Shown: positions 45,698 to 56,489, counted from the first letter of the stretch. The stretch: DNA of 64,000 nucleotides from a filamentous cyanobacterium ESFC-1 (GCA_000380225.1 KB904821.1:4401108-4465107), one strand, 5' to 3'. The notes: a model not told the origin generated them from the letters alone. Made by a program: numbers and translations.

Positions 45698-46387
45698 ATG
45701 AGAGAAGATTTACAAGGACTACAAATTTCCTCACAAAAAGTAAAAGAGCTGAGTGGTCTCAATATTGAGTTGGATGAAAGTGCAGCTATAGAGTCATCCG
45801 AAGAATCACCAGGATTTTTTGGTACGTTCTTTGGGGGCATCTTTGTATTTTGGCTAATAGCTTTTTTTGGAGCAAAGTTTTTCGGTACAAGTTTAACTTA
45901 CAATACTACAACCATTAGCGTAATCGGTGGATTGAGTCTTGTAACAGCAATAAGCTCTCTTTTTGAGAAAAATGATAAAAAAAAGGACAAAAAGAAGGTT
46001 AGCAATGGTAACAAAGATTTAAACAAATTGATTGATGAAATCAAAAAATTCAATTCAATTGTTAAATCTATTGATGTTAAAGATCAATTAGTAGAAGCTG
46101 GTGGTGGAAAAGAAATGGAAGTAGAAGAACGGAAAAACGTGATTAATGCTCTTAGCTTAACCAGAGAAGACTTGGTTCGTGGATTGAAAATAGAAAGAAT
46201 TTTAAGAGAAAACCGTTCCTTAATTGAAGATAACTCGAGTATGTTTCAAAATAACAATTTATCTAATATAGAAGCTTTAAAAATTAAAGAAAAAGCAACA
46301 GAGGCATCTGACTTAATTGGAGAAACATTACAAGTATCTATCGGTGTACAAAATCAAATTAATCAGTTAATGCAAAATCCTGATTAA
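45698..46387 (+). CDS. Two-helix membrane protein, unknown
   Basis: A 229-aa protein. Two hydrophobic segments (about residues 44-63 and 70-87) in the N-terminal half, then a Lys-rich stretch (KKKDKKKVSNGNK) and a long helical, probably coiled-coil C-terminus rich in Glu, Asn and Ile. Base composition is far more AT-rich than the flanking leuS, which suggests recent acquisition. Family not recognised. Confidence 0.6.
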   Translation: MREDLQGLQISSQKVKELSGLNIELDESAAIESSEESPGFFGTFFGGIFVFWLIAFFGAKFFGTSLTYNTTTISVIGGLSLVTAISSLFEKNDKKKDKKKVSNGNKDLNKLIDEIKKFNSIVKSIDVKDQLVEAGGGKEMEVEERKNVINALSLTREDLVRGLKIERILRENRSLIEDNSSMFQNNNLSNIEALKIKEKATEASDLIGETLQVSIGVQNQINQLMQNPD

Positions 46388-46435
46388 TTAAAATAAATAA
46401 TACAATAACTCATATCAAATCTACTTAAATGGCAA

Positions 46436-46508
46436 GGATTAAGAAACCCGGTTTCTGAGTCAAATGCTTAACTTGATTGGGTAAGCAAATAAGAAACCGG
46501 GATTCTAA
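46436..46508. repeat. AACCCGGTTTCT inverted repeat at 46.4 kb
   Basis: AAGAAACCCGGTTTCTGAGT at the left (itself palindromic) and AAGAAACCGGGATTCT at the right, between the membrane protein and the leuS 3' end. Confidence 0.7.
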
Positions 46509-46527
46509 AAATTAGGCTGTTTTGACC

Positions 46528-49101
46528 TTACTTTTTCGCCAAAACAAAGTTAACTAACTTACCCGGAACGACAATCACCTTCTTGACTTCTTCTCCCTCT
46601 AAATACCGTTGGGCTGCTTCAGAATTGCGGGCAAATTCCTCTAACTCCTGCTTACTTGCGCCTGCGGGAACTTGAATTAAACCGCGCTTTTTGCCCATTA
46701 CTTGAATTACCAAGTCAATTTCGTCTACTTTCAGGGCTTCTGGGTCGTATTTCAGCCAGGATGCTTGATGCACAGAATTATTGTGACCCAAATTGTGCCA
46801 CAACTCCTCCGCGATATGGGGGGCAAATGGCGCAAGTAAGAGCAACAAAGCTTCAATTCCCTCGCGATACACGGGAGAATCAACGCATTTGGCATCATTG
46901 AGGGCGTTGCTGAGTTTCATCAACTCGGAAATGGCGGTGTTGAATTGATACTCGCCTTCTAAGTCCTCTGAAACCTCTTTAATTGCCGTATGAATCGCCC
47001 GGCGTAAATCCTTCTCGTCCTTGGTTAAATCGCCGTTTTTGCTTGTTTGAGAAGACCCTGAGGGGTTGTTGGTAAACTCCTCGACTAACCGCCAAACGCG
47101 ATTGAGAAAGCGGAATTGACCCTCTACATCTGCGTCATCCCACTCCAAATCCTTTTCTGGGGGGGCTTTGAATAAGATGAACATCCGGGCAGTATCGGCC
47201 CCATATTTAGCTAATACGCCTTGGGGGTCAACGCCGTTATATTTGGATTTAGACATCTTTTCGTAGAAGACCTGTAATTTTTCTCCGGTGTTGGGGTCTT
47301 TGGGGTCTTCGGGATTTTCTACTTGGTCGGGGGCAATATATTTCCCGGTGTTGGGGTTTTTGTAGGTAATTGCCTGTACCATGCCTTGGGTGAGGAGGCG
47401 TTTAAAGGGTTCGTCGCAAGTCACCAGACCGCGATCGCGCACCACTTTGGTAAAGAAACGGGAGTACAATAAGTGCAGAATGGCGTGTTCAATTCCCCCT
47501 ACATATTGATCGACCGCCATCCAATCGTCTACTTTATTCTTCTCGAAGGCTTCCCCTTCATTATTTGCGTCGGTATAGCGCAAGAAATACCACGACGAAT
47601 CCATAAAAGTATCCATCGTGTCCGTTTCCCGTTTTGCCGCTTCCCCACAACTAGGGCATTTCACATCCACCCAATCGGCCATTTTCGCCAAGGGAGAAGG
47701 GCCGCGACCGCTAAATTCGACGTTTTCCGGCAGTTTTACGGGCAAATCGGCATCGGGAACGGGAACAGCCCCACAACTGGGACAGTGGATAATCGGAATC
47801 GGACAGCCCCAATAACGCTGACGAGAAATCAACCAATCCCGCAAGCGATACTGTATTCTGGCTTTGCCATAACCCTTTTCTTCGGCATATTCAATAATGG
47901 CTTGTTTGCCTTCGACGGAATCCCTGCCGTCAAAGTCGCCGGAATTGACCATGACTCCGGGTTCGGTGTAAGCGGCTTTTAGGGGTTCCATAACAGTTGT
48001 TATGTCCGGCATAATAACTGTTATGATGGGCAGGTCATTTTGAGTGGCAAAGACGAAATCGCGAGTATCGTGGGCTGGAACCCCCATCACCGCCCCGGTT
48101 CCGTATTCGTACAACACATAATCGGCAATCCAAATCGGCACTTCTTCCCCGTTGAAGGGGTTAATGACTTTTCCTCCTGTGGGAATGCCGCGCTTGGGCT
48201 TATCTTCGGCAGTTCGTTCGATTTCGCTTTCTGCGGCTACCTCTTGAATAAAGGCTTCTACCGCTTCCTTGCGGTCGGGGGTGGTGACTTGGGGGGTTAA
48301 GGGGTGTTCCGGGGCCAAAACCACATAACTCACGCCGTAGACGGTATCGGGACGGGTGGTAAAGACGGCGATTTTCTCGTCCATCCCCACAATCGGAAAC
48401 TCTAAATAAGCCCCCACGGATTTGCCAATCCAGTTAGCCTGCATGGATTTAACTCGTTCGGGCCAACCTTCGAGTTGGTCTAAATCTTGGAGGAGTTGTT
48501 CGGCGTAATCGGTGATTTTGAAAAACCACTGATTCAGCAATTTTCGCTCAACTTTTGCCCCAGACCGCCAGGAATTGCCCTCGCTGTCTACTTGTTCGTT
48601 GGCAAGTACGGTTTGGTCGATGGGGTCCCAATTAACCGCCGCTTCTCTTTGATAGGCTAAACCGGAGGCGTAAAACTGTAAAAATAACCACTGCGTCCAT
48701 TTGTGATAATCTGGGGAACAGGTGGCTACTTCTCGGTTCCAATCGAGGGATAAACCGAGTTTTTGCAATTGCTCTTTCATTTGAGCAATATTTTGATATG
48801 TCCATTCTTGGGGGGGAACACCTCGGTCAATGGCGGCGTTTTCGGCGGGTAAGCCAAAGGCATCCCAGCCCATCGGGTGCAAAACGCGATACCCTTGCAT
48901 TCGTTTCAGGCGCGCGATCGCGTCAGTAATAGTATAGTTGCGAACGTGACCCATGTGTAGCTTACCCGACGGATAGGGGAACATCGACAGCGCATAAAAT
49001 TTGGGCTTGTTGCTATCCTCCGGCGTTGTGTCTAAGCCAAGTTCAGCCCATTGCTGTTGCCATTTTTGTTCAATCGCTGCGGGATTATATCGGGACTCCA
49101 C
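46528..49101 (-). CDS. leuS: Leucyl-tRNA synthetase
   Basis: An 857-aa class I synthetase. HIGH-type motif in [12 protein letters not shown] (about residue 45), CP1 editing domain ([12 protein letters not shown]), zinc-type CPSCG pairs ([19 protein letters not shown]), KMSKS in [11 protein letters not shown], then the anticodon-binding helices. GTG start at 49101 with AGGAG ten bases upstream. No CAAD insertion, although some cyanobacterial LeuRS carry one; here CAAD is on ValRS. Confidence 0.95.
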   Translation of the reverse strand: MESRYNPAAIEQKWQQQWAELGLDTTPEDSNKPKFYALSMFPYPSGKLHMGHVRNYTITDAIARLKRMQGYRVLHPMGWDAFGLPAENAAIDRGVPPQEWTYQNIAQMKEQLQKLGLSLDWNREVATCSPDYHKWTQWLFLQFYASGLAYQREAAVNWDPIDQTVLANEQVDSEGNSWRSGAKVERKLLNQWFFKITDYAEQLLQDLDQLEGWPERVKSMQANWIGKSVGAYLEFPIVGMDEKIAVFTTRPDTVYGVSYVVLAPEHPLTPQVTTPDRKEAVEAFIQEVAAESEIERTAEDKPKRGIPTGGKVINPFNGEEVPIWIADYVLYEYGTGAVMGVPAHDTRDFVFATQNDLPIITVIMPDITTVMEPLKAAYTEPGVMVNSGDFDGRDSVEGKQAIIEYAEEKGYGKARIQYRLRDWLISRQRYWGCPIPIIHCPSCGAVPVPDADLPVKLPENVEFSGRGPSPLAKMADWVDVKCPSCGEAAKRETDTMDTFMDSSWYFLRYTDANNEGEAFEKNKVDDWMAVDQYVGGIEHAILHLLYSRFFTKVVRDRGLVTCDEPFKRLLTQGMVQAITYKNPNTGKYIAPDQVENPEDPKDPNTGEKLQVFYEKMSKSKYNGVDPQGVLAKYGADTARMFILFKAPPEKDLEWDDADVEGQFRFLNRVWRLVEEFTNNPSGSSQTSKNGDLTKDEKDLRRAIHTAIKEVSEDLEGEYQFNTAISELMKLSNALNDAKCVDSPVYREGIEALLLLLAPFAPHIAEELWHNLGHNNSVHQASWLKYDPEALKVDEIDLVIQVMGKKRGLIQVPAGASKQELEEFARNSEAAQRYLEGEEVKKVIVVPGKLVNFVLAKK

Positions 49102-49250
49102 GACAAATTTACTCCTACTGGGTTACGAGTTCGTGCATATTTTATTGTATTGCAGGAGTTGACGAGCGTGGGAAGAGGGGCGCGATCTCTGGTAGTTTAA
49201 CGTTACAGGTCAAACAATTCTCAAAATATAGTTATCTTCAAATATAAAAA

Positions 49251-50148
49251 TCAAGGGCGAAAAATTGCCAGCGCAGCATTAATCAACAAATCTCGGTGTT
49301 GTTCTACATCCGCTTTAGTCCAAGCTGTTTTTGAGCCAACTTCTTTAGTTAATAGAACTGAAGATCGCTGATATAAATATTGCTTTTCAAGAAAACTTTT
49401 GTTACTTCCAATTCCATTCTGCGAAGGATCCATAATAGTTAAATTTCCAATTGTATTTTTCAACTGTTCTATATTTTCATCTTTCACATTACTGGCAGCA
49501 TTGCGAGGATATATATGTTCTATCGATGTACCAGCGAAATCGTAAACTCTGCTTTTATCAATTGATTAAGCTGATGAGCAGCTAATAACAAGGGAATTGA
49601 TAAAGTATGTCCCAATTCTACCGATAAAATACTTAAACGACTAATATCCCAGCCATTTATTGGCTGTTGTATCGGATGATATAGCCATTGACCTGTTACC
49701 AATTTTCTACAATTTAGGATATCTTTATGCAAAGAATCAACTGTTGCACAAATTTGATCGGCATCTGATAAATGTACATCAGGATTAGTATGTTGAGGAA
49801 AGAAATCAGCCAAAAACATATCAAATAAAGCATTTTTCTTAGCTCTACTCCCTTGATGAGATTCATATATCCAATGTAGATATTCAGTTGTCTCTGAAGG
49901 AGAATCTGCAAGAATTTGATTCCATCTTGTTTCTACAATATCTTGATTTTTGTCATATCCTTCCAAAAGCTCTAATATTCGGCAAATGTGAGTTTTTGGG
50001 TTGTTGTGGTCATCGCGTGCCGCTACGCGGATCCCTGCGGGATCGCGCTCCGATTTGATAGAGTAAACTTCAGGCTGCCTGAACTTATTATAAAGTTGCA
50101 AAATGTAAACTAATGTAACAGTTAGTATAATGCGCTACCGTTGCCAAT
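49251..50148 (-). pseudogene. Remnant of a DUF262/DUF1524 (GmrSD-like) nuclease gene
   Basis: Two frames on the minus strand. The upstream one (to ~49520) reads LVYILQLYNKFRQPEVYS, then NPKTHICRILELLEGYDKNQD, but opens without a start after a TAG near 50150. The downstream one reads TSIEHIYPRNAASNV, QLKNTIGNLTIMDPSQNGIGSNKSF, W..ADVEQHRDLLINAA, which is the HNH-like DUF1524 end. They are offset by a frameshift near 49550 and part of the middle is missing. Intact relatives are modification-dependent restriction enzymes. The N-terminal DUF262 domain is absent. Confidence 0.72.
50012..50050. repeat. Double palindrome inserted in the GmrSD-like remnant
   Basis: GCGTGCCGCTACGC and GATCCCTGCGGGATC are back-to-back hairpins. 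They are read in frame as RDPAGIRVAAR within the protein, so a small palindromic element entered coding DNA without breaking this frame. Confidence 0.6.
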
Positions 50149-50213
50149 CTCTTTAAGCGTTTAATTGAGTGAAGAAATGTCAGCAAACGCAAAGGAAAGA
50201 TTCAGGAGAAAGA

Positions 50214-51143
50214 ATGGCTCAACGTCGTATCATTTTAGGCATTGTTGGGGATAGTGCTGCGGGGAAAACCACCCTCACGCGAGGAATTGCTCAAGTCTTA
50301 GGAGAAGACAACGTTACAATTATTTGTACGGACGATTATCACCGCTTTGACCGCAAACAACGAGCAGAATTAGGCATTACAGCCCTTCATCCTGATTGCA
50401 ATTATCTCGATATTATTCAACAGCACCTCACCCTATTACGCAGCGGCCAGCCGATTCTCAAGCCGATTTATAATCACGATACCGGGTTTTTTGACCCGCC
50501 TGAATACATCAAACCCAAGCAATATGTGATTGTGGAAGGTTTACTGGGTTATGCGACCCGCGCCGCCCGCGATGCTTATGATGTTAAAGTGTATCTTGCG
50601 CCGCCAGAGTCCCTGCGGGCCCAGTGGAAAGTGAAGCGAGACACCCGCAAACGGGGCTACACCGAAGAACAAGTCCTTGCTGCCCTCAGTAAGCGAGAAC
50701 CGGATTCTGAAGCCTTTATTCGTCCGCAACGGAAAGGGTCTGATATGGTCGTCACGTTTTATCCGACCTCAGACGGAAACGAAGGGGATTTGAATGTGCG
50801 CTTGGTGTTGCGGCCTACGATTCCTCATCCAGAGTTGGTGAAAATGTTTGACCCTACCCAACCTCATCCCGATTCGGGGGTACGTTTGGGACTAGACCGG
50901 GATATGGGAAAACCCGTGGATGTGTTGGAAATTGACGGTCACGCGACAGACCAACAAGTGCGAGAAGTCGAAAAGTTGATGTGTGCGGATGTACCGTTTT
51001 TAGAAAGTTGCCGTTTAGATAATAACGTCGAGATTGGCAAGGTAGTCGGGACAACGGGGGAAACGATCCAAAGTTATCCTTTGGCGTTAACGCAGTTGTT
51101 GATTGCTTATCATATGCTGAAAGCGTCTACAACCTATCTTTAA
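50214..51143 (+). CDS. Phosphoribulokinase/uridine kinase-family protein
   Basis: A 309-aa protein. The start is ATG at 50214, placed by AGGAGA six bases upstream; an earlier frame start is unlikely. P-loop GIVGDSAAGKTTL (about residues 8-20), then ICTDDYHRFDRKQRAELG and HPDCNYLDI, PIYNHDTGFF, VEGLLGYAT, and KRDTRKRGY. These are phosphoribulokinase motifs, but the P-loop lacks the cysteine of canonical cyanobacterial PRK (GDSGCGKS), one half of the light-regulated disulfide. I read it as a PRK paralog with its own role rather than the Calvin-cycle enzyme; the substrate may still be ribulose-5-P. Confidence 0.82.
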   Translation: MAQRRIILGIVGDSAAGKTTLTRGIAQVLGEDNVTIICTDDYHRFDRKQRAELGITALHPDCNYLDIIQQHLTLLRSGQPILKPIYNHDTGFFDPPEYIKPKQYVIVEGLLGYATRAARDAYDVKVYLAPPESLRAQWKVKRDTRKRGYTEEQVLAALSKREPDSEAFIRPQRKGSDMVVTFYPTSDGNEGDLNVRLVLRPTIPHPELVKMFDPTQPHPDSGVRLGLDRDMGKPVDVLEIDGHATDQQVREVEKLMCADVPFLESCRLDNNVEIGKVVGTTGETIQSYPLALTQLLIAYHMLKASTTYL

Positions 51144-51172
51144 GGGATTTTAGGTCAAATTAAACCTAAAGC

Positions 51173-51655
51173 TTAGTTGTTGTTATTTAAAGTGGCTTCG
51201 CGGGCTTCTAGCTCTTGCAAACGCAGCTCGATTTGTTCTTTTTCTTCTTTGATGCTGTTTTCTAGGTCTTGGATTTGTTCGCGGCGGGTTTCAATTTCGA
51301 GGTTACGGCGAGTCATGTCTTGACTTTGCAGAGTTAATTCTTGTCGCCATTGTTCGATGGCAGCTTGTTCCTCCCCTAATGATTCAGAAGGCGTTTCGGT
51401 CGAAAGCTTTTTCAGGAGAGATAGTACCCAACTCGTTGCGTCTTGTAAGCTCAAAATTTGCTGACTTTCATCGAGATCGACGAGGACTAAGCGGCCAGCA
51501 CTTAATAAGGCAGTGTTGGCCACTTTTTCGGCTTCAATCGCGAGGGAGTCACTGTCTTTGACTGACCAAACTTCGTCATCGGTTTGGGCAGCGAGGAGGT
51601 GGAGGATAATGCCGCTATTATCAGCATCTTGTTGCACTTGGGCCAGGTGTAGCAT
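51173..51655 (-). CDS. Coiled-coil conserved protein
   Basis: A 160-aa soluble protein. The N-terminal ~90 residues look globular (SGIILHLLAAQTDDEVWSV, AGRLVLVDLD), the C-terminal 70 form a continuous Glu/Gln-rich coiled coil (RREQIQDLENSIKEEKEQI). No family recognised. It converges with the PRK-like gene and precedes the ValRS pieces on the same strand in reading direction downstream. Confidence 0.7.
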   Translation of the reverse strand: MLHLAQVQQDADNSGIILHLLAAQTDDEVWSVKDSDSLAIEAEKVANTALLSAGRLVLVDLDESQQILSLQDATSWVLSLLKKLSTETPSESLGEEQAAIEQWRQELTLQSQDMTRRNLEIETRREQIQDLENSIKEEKEQIELRLQELEAREATLNNNN

Positions 51656-51752
51656 CTTCGGTTATCGAGCGTGAAATGGGCTGAGAAACAAAGGGAAAGT
51701 GTGAAGGCGATCGCGGACTTACTGCACCCCAGACTATTTGAGGGAATGGGTT

Positions 51753-52265
51753 TTATTGAGGATTCAAAGCTTGGGCGCGATCGCGCAGAATCGCAACTTG
51801 TTTTTCGGCTTCAGCTAAAGCTTTCCGCGCACCTTGGACGACTTCTTTCGGTGCTTTATTCACAAAACCCTCATTACTCAGACGGCCTGTGAGGGATTTT
51901 ACCTCTCCTTCGACTTTGCTTAACTTTTTCTCTAGCTTGCCACGTAACGCTTCAATGTCAACTAAACCCGAAAGTAATAGTAATACTTGAACCGTTCCTT
52001 CTACGCCAGCAAAAGACTGTTTGTATTCTTGTTCGAGGGTCGGAACAATACTCAAAGATTCAACTTTAGCCAAATCTTCGATGTAATTGCGTCCTTTTTC
52101 TAAAATTTGACGCTCTGAGGCGTTTTCAGTTTGTAAAATAGCGGTGACTTGCGCGCCGGGTTTAATTTCGGCTTCAGCGCGAAGATTGCGTAAAACCCGC
52201 ATCACGCCAATAATTAACGCAAATTCCTTTTCAATTTCAGGATCAATTAAGGTTTGAATGGTCAT
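51753..52265 (-). CDS. Detached C-terminal region of valyl-tRNA synthetase
   Basis: A 170-aa ORF. The start IDPEIEKEFALIIGVMRVLRNLRAEAEIKPG is the usual late part of the ValRS anticodon-binding domain, followed by the junction and the C-terminal coiled-coil arm (KLSKVEGEVKSLTGRL, FVNKAPKEVVQGARKAL, KQVAILRDRAQAL) that grips the tRNA corner. In a normal ValRS these residues follow the anticodon-binding helices in one chain. Here they begin at their own ATG, in the same frame as valS but after a 75-nt gap with TAA and TGA stops. No good ribosome site precedes the ATG. Confidence 0.85.
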   Translation of the reverse strand: MTIQTLIDPEIEKEFALIIGVMRVLRNLRAEAEIKPGAQVTAILQTENASERQILEKGRNYIEDLAKVESLSIVPTLEQEYKQSFAGVEGTVQVLLLLSGLVDIEALRGKLEKKLSKVEGEVKSLTGRLSNEGFVNKAPKEVVQGARKALAEAEKQVAILRDRAQALNPQ

Positions 52266-52340
52266 AGTTTTGCGGCAGCATCAAATTAAGCAATAAATGA
52301 GTGATGAACGATCGGCATTCACCACTCCAAAACCGTTGAT

Positions 52341-55088
52341 TTATTCGCCTACGTTGGTCGAAGTCCGTTTCCCAAAGACTTGTTTTTTGAGACGATTGCT
52401 AATTTGTCCCAATTCTTCGCGATTTTGGGATTGCAGTAAATAACGCCACACAAACCAAATCACATAACCCAAACCCACTAACTGAAAAGTGGGAGAAAGT
52501 AACGGAATACTGTGAATCGCGTCTAGAGTGGCATTGAGTACCACCAAAGACACCAACGCCGCCAAAATTATGCCAAATACGGTGAGAGGACGGCGATACT
52601 CCCCAAAAAAGTTACTCACTTCATCGGGAAGTCGGTCTAAAAATCGCGCAATTTGATTAAACACTTGCGAAACTTGGGAAGATGCTTCTTCAGATGACGG
52701 CATCACCGCAACATCTCCAGAGGTTTCCGTGGGTTCAATTGCCGTTTCAGGGGGCGTAGGTTGTTCGGTATCAGACACAGGTTCAGTCTCCTTAGCAACG
52801 ACAGGTTCGGGATTTGGTGTTGATTCAGACTGTTCCGAAGCTTGTAAAATTTCGTCCACTTCTGGATAAGTTTGAACCGCCAAAAACTCCCCGGTTTTCT
52901 GGGTAAGATTGTGCCAGATTTCTTCGGTGATATGGGGCATAAACGGATGCAACAGCTTGAGAATGCCCTCTAGCACATAAGCCAGCGTTTGCTGGGCGAC
53001 TAAACGAGAGTTTGAAGTCGCATCTTGCCGCAGTCGGGGTTTGACAAGTTCAATATACCAGTCGCAGAAGTCCCCCCAAATAAATTCGTATAATCCTTTG
53101 GCTGCTTCTCCGAGGGCGTAAGTGCTGATATCTTCGCGGGTTTGGGCGACGGTTTGGTAAAAACGGGACAAAATCCAGCGATCGCAAAATTCCAGATTTT
53201 CCACATCAGGATAACCCAGTTGTTCGGGGGTTTTGCCGTCCAGGTTCATCAAGACAAACCGGGCTGCATTCCACATTTTATTAGCAAAGTTCCGGGAAGC
53301 TTCCACGGACTCCGATTCATCGGTTTTGCGGTTGTACTGTAAGCTAATATCTTGACCCGCCCCGGCAACTTCGCGGATTAAGGTATAGCGTAAGGCATCT
53401 GTACCGTATTTATTGATCAGTAAAAGCGGATCGATGCCATTTCCGGCAGATTTTGACATTTTCTTGCCATTTTCATCCCGCACCAAGCCGTGAATATACA
53501 CATCTTGGAAGGGCATTTCTTGGGTAAAATAACCCGCCATCATGGTCATGCGGGCGACCCAGAAAAAGATAATATCAAAACCCGTGACGAGGGTAGAAGT
53601 GGGATAATACTTCTGCAATTCCGGCGTATTTTCCGGCCATCCCATGGTCGAAAACGGCCACAACCCCGAAGAAAACCAAGTATCCAACACATCTGGATCG
53701 CGTTCGAGTTGGATATCTTCACCAAACTGGGCTTTGGCCTTTTCCCAAGCCTCGGTTTCATCGTGGGCGACAATAAAAGGCGTATCGTCGGTAATTTCCC
53801 CTTCCGTGGCGCTAACAACGTACCAAGCCGGAATTTGATGTCCCCACCACAATTGCCGGGAAATACACCAATCTTTGAGCCTTAATAGCCAATCTCGATA
53901 CACTTCTGACCATTTATCCGGAACAAAGGTAGGGGAGTTCGTCCCATTGAGACATTCTAAGGCTTTTGTTCCTAATGGCTCAATTTTGACAAACCATTGG
54001 GTGGACAAGAGGGGTTCGACGGGGACTTTGCCGCGATCGCTATAGGGAACCGAATGCTCGTAGTCCTCGGTTTTGAATAGTACCCCTTCAGCTTTTAAGC
54101 GCTCAACCACCCCTTTACGCGCCACGAAGCGGTCTTGTCCGGCAAATTCGCCTGCATTCTCATTCAACGTGCCGTCCTTGTTCATAATGTTGATAAACGG
54201 CAAATCGTGGCGTTTCCCCATCTCGAAGTCGTTGGGGTCGTGGGCCGGAGTAACTTTGACGCAACCCGTCCCAAATTCAGGATCGACCAATTCATCGGCA
54301 AAAATGGGAATCTCGCGATGCACAATCGGCAGGGTAACAGTTTTACCAATTAAATCTTTATAACGCTCATCATTGGGATTTACCGCGACTCCCGTATCTC
54401 CTAACATGGTTTCTGGGCGCGTTGTGGCGACTTCTACACACCCTTCCCCCTCGGTCAACGGGTAACGGAAGTACCATAAATGTCCCTGGACATCTACATT
54501 TTCGGCTTCAATATCTGAAACTGCCGATTGAGAGGCAGGACACCAATTCACCATGTAGTTGCCGCGATAAATCAAGCCCGCTTCGTAGAGATGGACAAAG
54601 GCTTCAATCACAGCTTTAGACAAGCCCTCATCGAGGGTAAAACGTTCTCGCGACCAATCCGCCGATAATCCTAGGCGTTTCAGTTGGTTGATGATTTTAC
54701 CACCGGATTCGGCTTTCCATTGCCAAGCCCGCTTTAAAAATTCCTCGCGGCCCACATCTTCGCGGGTTTTACCTTCGGCTTTGAGTTGCTTTTCGAGAAT
54801 GGTTTGAACCGCAATACTGGCGTGATCGGTTCCGGGCAAGCATAGGGTATTGTAGCCCCGCATCCGCTTGTAACGCACCAAAACGTCCATTAAGGTCGTG
54901 TTGAAGGCGTGACCCATGTGGAGACTGCCCGTAACATTCGGGGGTGGAATAACAATGCTGTAGGGCTGTCCTGCGGCGTTGGGGTCAGCTTGGAAAACGT
55001 CATGATCTCGCCAAGCGTTTTGCCACTTTTCTTCGGTGGCAAAGGGGTCGTATTGGGTTGCTAAAGGGGGAATGGTTGAAGCCGTCAT
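52341..55088 (-). CDS. valS: Valyl-tRNA synthetase body with C-terminal CAAD membrane domain
   Basis: A 915-aa class I synthetase body. HIGH motif in GSLHMGHAF (about residue 55), CP1 editing ([11 protein letters not shown]), KMSKS in [11 protein letters not shown] (about 544), anticodon-binding helices up to [13 protein letters not shown]. At about residue 750 it leaves the ValRS family and enters a Pro/Glu/Thr-rich linker, then a CAAD domain (about 800-905): amphipathic helix, two TM segments ([15 protein letters not shown] and [12 protein letters not shown]) and a basic end. CAAD is a known thylakoid anchor on some cyanobacterial aaRSs. The stop TAA at 52341 cuts off the C-terminal arm, which is a separate ORF at 51753-52265. 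Confidence 0.93.
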   Translation of the reverse strand: MTASTIPPLATQYDPFATEEKWQNAWRDHDVFQADPNAAGQPYSIVIPPPNVTGSLHMGHAFNTTLMDVLVRYKRMRGYNTLCLPGTDHASIAVQTILEKQLKAEGKTREDVGREEFLKRAWQWKAESGGKIINQLKRLGLSADWSRERFTLDEGLSKAVIEAFVHLYEAGLIYRGNYMVNWCPASQSAVSDIEAENVDVQGHLWYFRYPLTEGEGCVEVATTRPETMLGDTGVAVNPNDERYKDLIGKTVTLPIVHREIPIFADELVDPEFGTGCVKVTPAHDPNDFEMGKRHDLPFINIMNKDGTLNENAGEFAGQDRFVARKGVVERLKAEGVLFKTEDYEHSVPYSDRGKVPVEPLLSTQWFVKIEPLGTKALECLNGTNSPTFVPDKWSEVYRDWLLRLKDWCISRQLWWGHQIPAWYVVSATEGEITDDTPFIVAHDETEAWEKAKAQFGEDIQLERDPDVLDTWFSSGLWPFSTMGWPENTPELQKYYPTSTLVTGFDIIFFWVARMTMMAGYFTQEMPFQDVYIHGLVRDENGKKMSKSAGNGIDPLLLINKYGTDALRYTLIREVAGAGQDISLQYNRKTDESESVEASRNFANKMWNAARFVLMNLDGKTPEQLGYPDVENLEFCDRWILSRFYQTVAQTREDISTYALGEAAKGLYEFIWGDFCDWYIELVKPRLRQDATSNSRLVAQQTLAYVLEGILKLLHPFMPHITEEIWHNLTQKTGEFLAVQTYPEVDEILQASEQSESTPNPEPVVAKETEPVSDTEQPTPPETAIEPTETSGDVAVMPSSEEASSQVSQVFNQIARFLDRLPDEVSNFFGEYRRPLTVFGIILAALVSLVVLNATLDAIHSIPLLSPTFQLVGLGYVIWFVWRYLLQSQNREELGQISNRLKKQVFGKRTSTNVGE

Positions 55089-55246
55089 TTCAGTTATCAG
55101 TCACCAGTTATCAGTTATCAGTACCTCTGCGGGAAACCAGAAGATTGAGTTTTTATGTTTGGGTTATGCCAAAGAATTAATTATGAGGACAGGGGTTGTT
55201 AGTATAACCCCAGTGTATTCAAATTTTGCCATAGCCTTGTCACGGG

Positions 55247-56443
55247 TTAACGGTTATTTCGCTCGCAAGCGAGTTTTAAGGCGTGAATTTGGGCGGCGAC
55301 GTTTTCGCGGGGCGACCAACTACTGAGGCGATCGCGGGCCGCTATACTAAGTTCAGAAAGTTGCGAGCGATCGCTCAACACAGACTTTAACAATTGCCCT
55401 AACGCTGCAACATCGCCACAAGGGTAGATATAGCCTGTTTTACCATTTTCAATCAGTTCTGAACGGGCCCCCACGCGATCGCTTACAATCGCCGGACAAC
55501 CGCACAACATGGCTTCATTCACCACTACGCCAAAGGGTTCGTATTCCGAGGGTAAAATAAATAAATCGGCCAGGGTGTAAATTGCGGGGAGTTCTGATTG
55601 ATTGAGGAAACCGAGGAAAAGGACGCGATCGCGAATCCCTAATTTTTCCGCTTCTGTTTCTAATTCTGCTCGCATTGGCCCGTCCCCGGCAAAGACCAAA
55701 TAAGACCCCTCAACGCCTGCTTGGGCAAAACCTTGTAAAACATCCTGCGGTCGCTTCCAAGGCTGTAGCTTGGCACAGAATAGCAATACAGGGGCATTTT
55801 GGGGCAGTCCTAGGGAATTGCGCGTGGCGTTAACATCCACTTCTTGCGATCGCGCCAACCACCAATCATTATCCACTGTCGAAGGGGTCAAAATTACTCT
55901 TTCTTTCGGCATTCCCAAAGAACACACCATGTCCTGTCCCAAACGAGAGGAGACGAGAATTGCGTCACCGAGTTTAAAAATCCAAGGCAAAAGCCAGGGT
56001 TTGAGGCGAGATTTCAAGGTTTGGGCGCGATCGCTTCTCGGTTTTACCGTACTCGCATCCGTCACGAAAATAAAGCCTTTTTTCTTTAATTTCGCTGCCG
56101 CTAACGCAATCCAAAAGCTGGCATAAGCATAACCTGCATAAACTGCGACAACATCAACGCGATCGCTGGTTATCATGTCCCACAATTCCCAATTGACCAA
56201 GCCCCAAAACTTGCCTAATCCGGGTTTTTGTGCCTGATTTTTTAACTCAACCCAAGGATAACCCTCTAAAATTGGCACATCTTCCCAACTCACCTTCGTC
56301 CCAAACTCTGGGTCATCGTAAGATTGCGCCCCTTTCATGCTGCAATAAGCCACGCAAATTTCCACTTGCTTATGCTGCGTCATTAAGCGAAACTGCGGAA
56401 TGATATACGGTACGGGATGGGAAACGATGATTAACACTTTCAT
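55247..56443 (-). CDS. Glycosyltransferase family 4 protein
   Basis: A 398-aa GT-B enzyme. MKVLIIVSHPVPYIIP at the N-terminus, a hinge, then the nucleotide-sugar half with LLFCAKLQPWKRPQD, FAGDGPMRAELE, FLGFLNQSELP and the donor-site EPFGVVVNEAMLCGCP (E-x7-E motif). Likely adds a sugar to a lipid-linked or surface polysaccharide. No clustered biosynthesis genes here, so donor and acceptor are open. Confidence 0.88.
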   Translation of the reverse strand: MKVLIIVSHPVPYIIPQFRLMTQHKQVEICVAYCSMKGAQSYDDPEFGTKVSWEDVPILEGYPWVELKNQAQKPGLGKFWGLVNWELWDMITSDRVDVVAVYAGYAYASFWIALAAAKLKKKGFIFVTDASTVKPRSDRAQTLKSRLKPWLLPWIFKLGDAILVSSRLGQDMVCSLGMPKERVILTPSTVDNDWWLARSQEVDVNATRNSLGLPQNAPVLLFCAKLQPWKRPQDVLQGFAQAGVEGSYLVFAGDGPMRAELETEAEKLGIRDRVLFLGFLNQSELPAIYTLADLFILPSEYEPFGVVVNEAMLCGCPAIVSDRVGARSELIENGKTGYIYPCGDVAALGQLLKSVLSDRSQLSELSIAARDRLSSWSPRENVAAQIHALKLACERNNR

Positions 56444-56489
56444 GTACGGATTGGCAATTGAGAGGTAGTAGGCAGTGGACAGTAGGTGT

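Noticed and set aside
52266-52343. Single sequencing error splitting valS
   Set aside because: Two in-frame stops (TAA, TGA) and a gap that does not read like ValRS make one error insufficient; still worth a read-level check.
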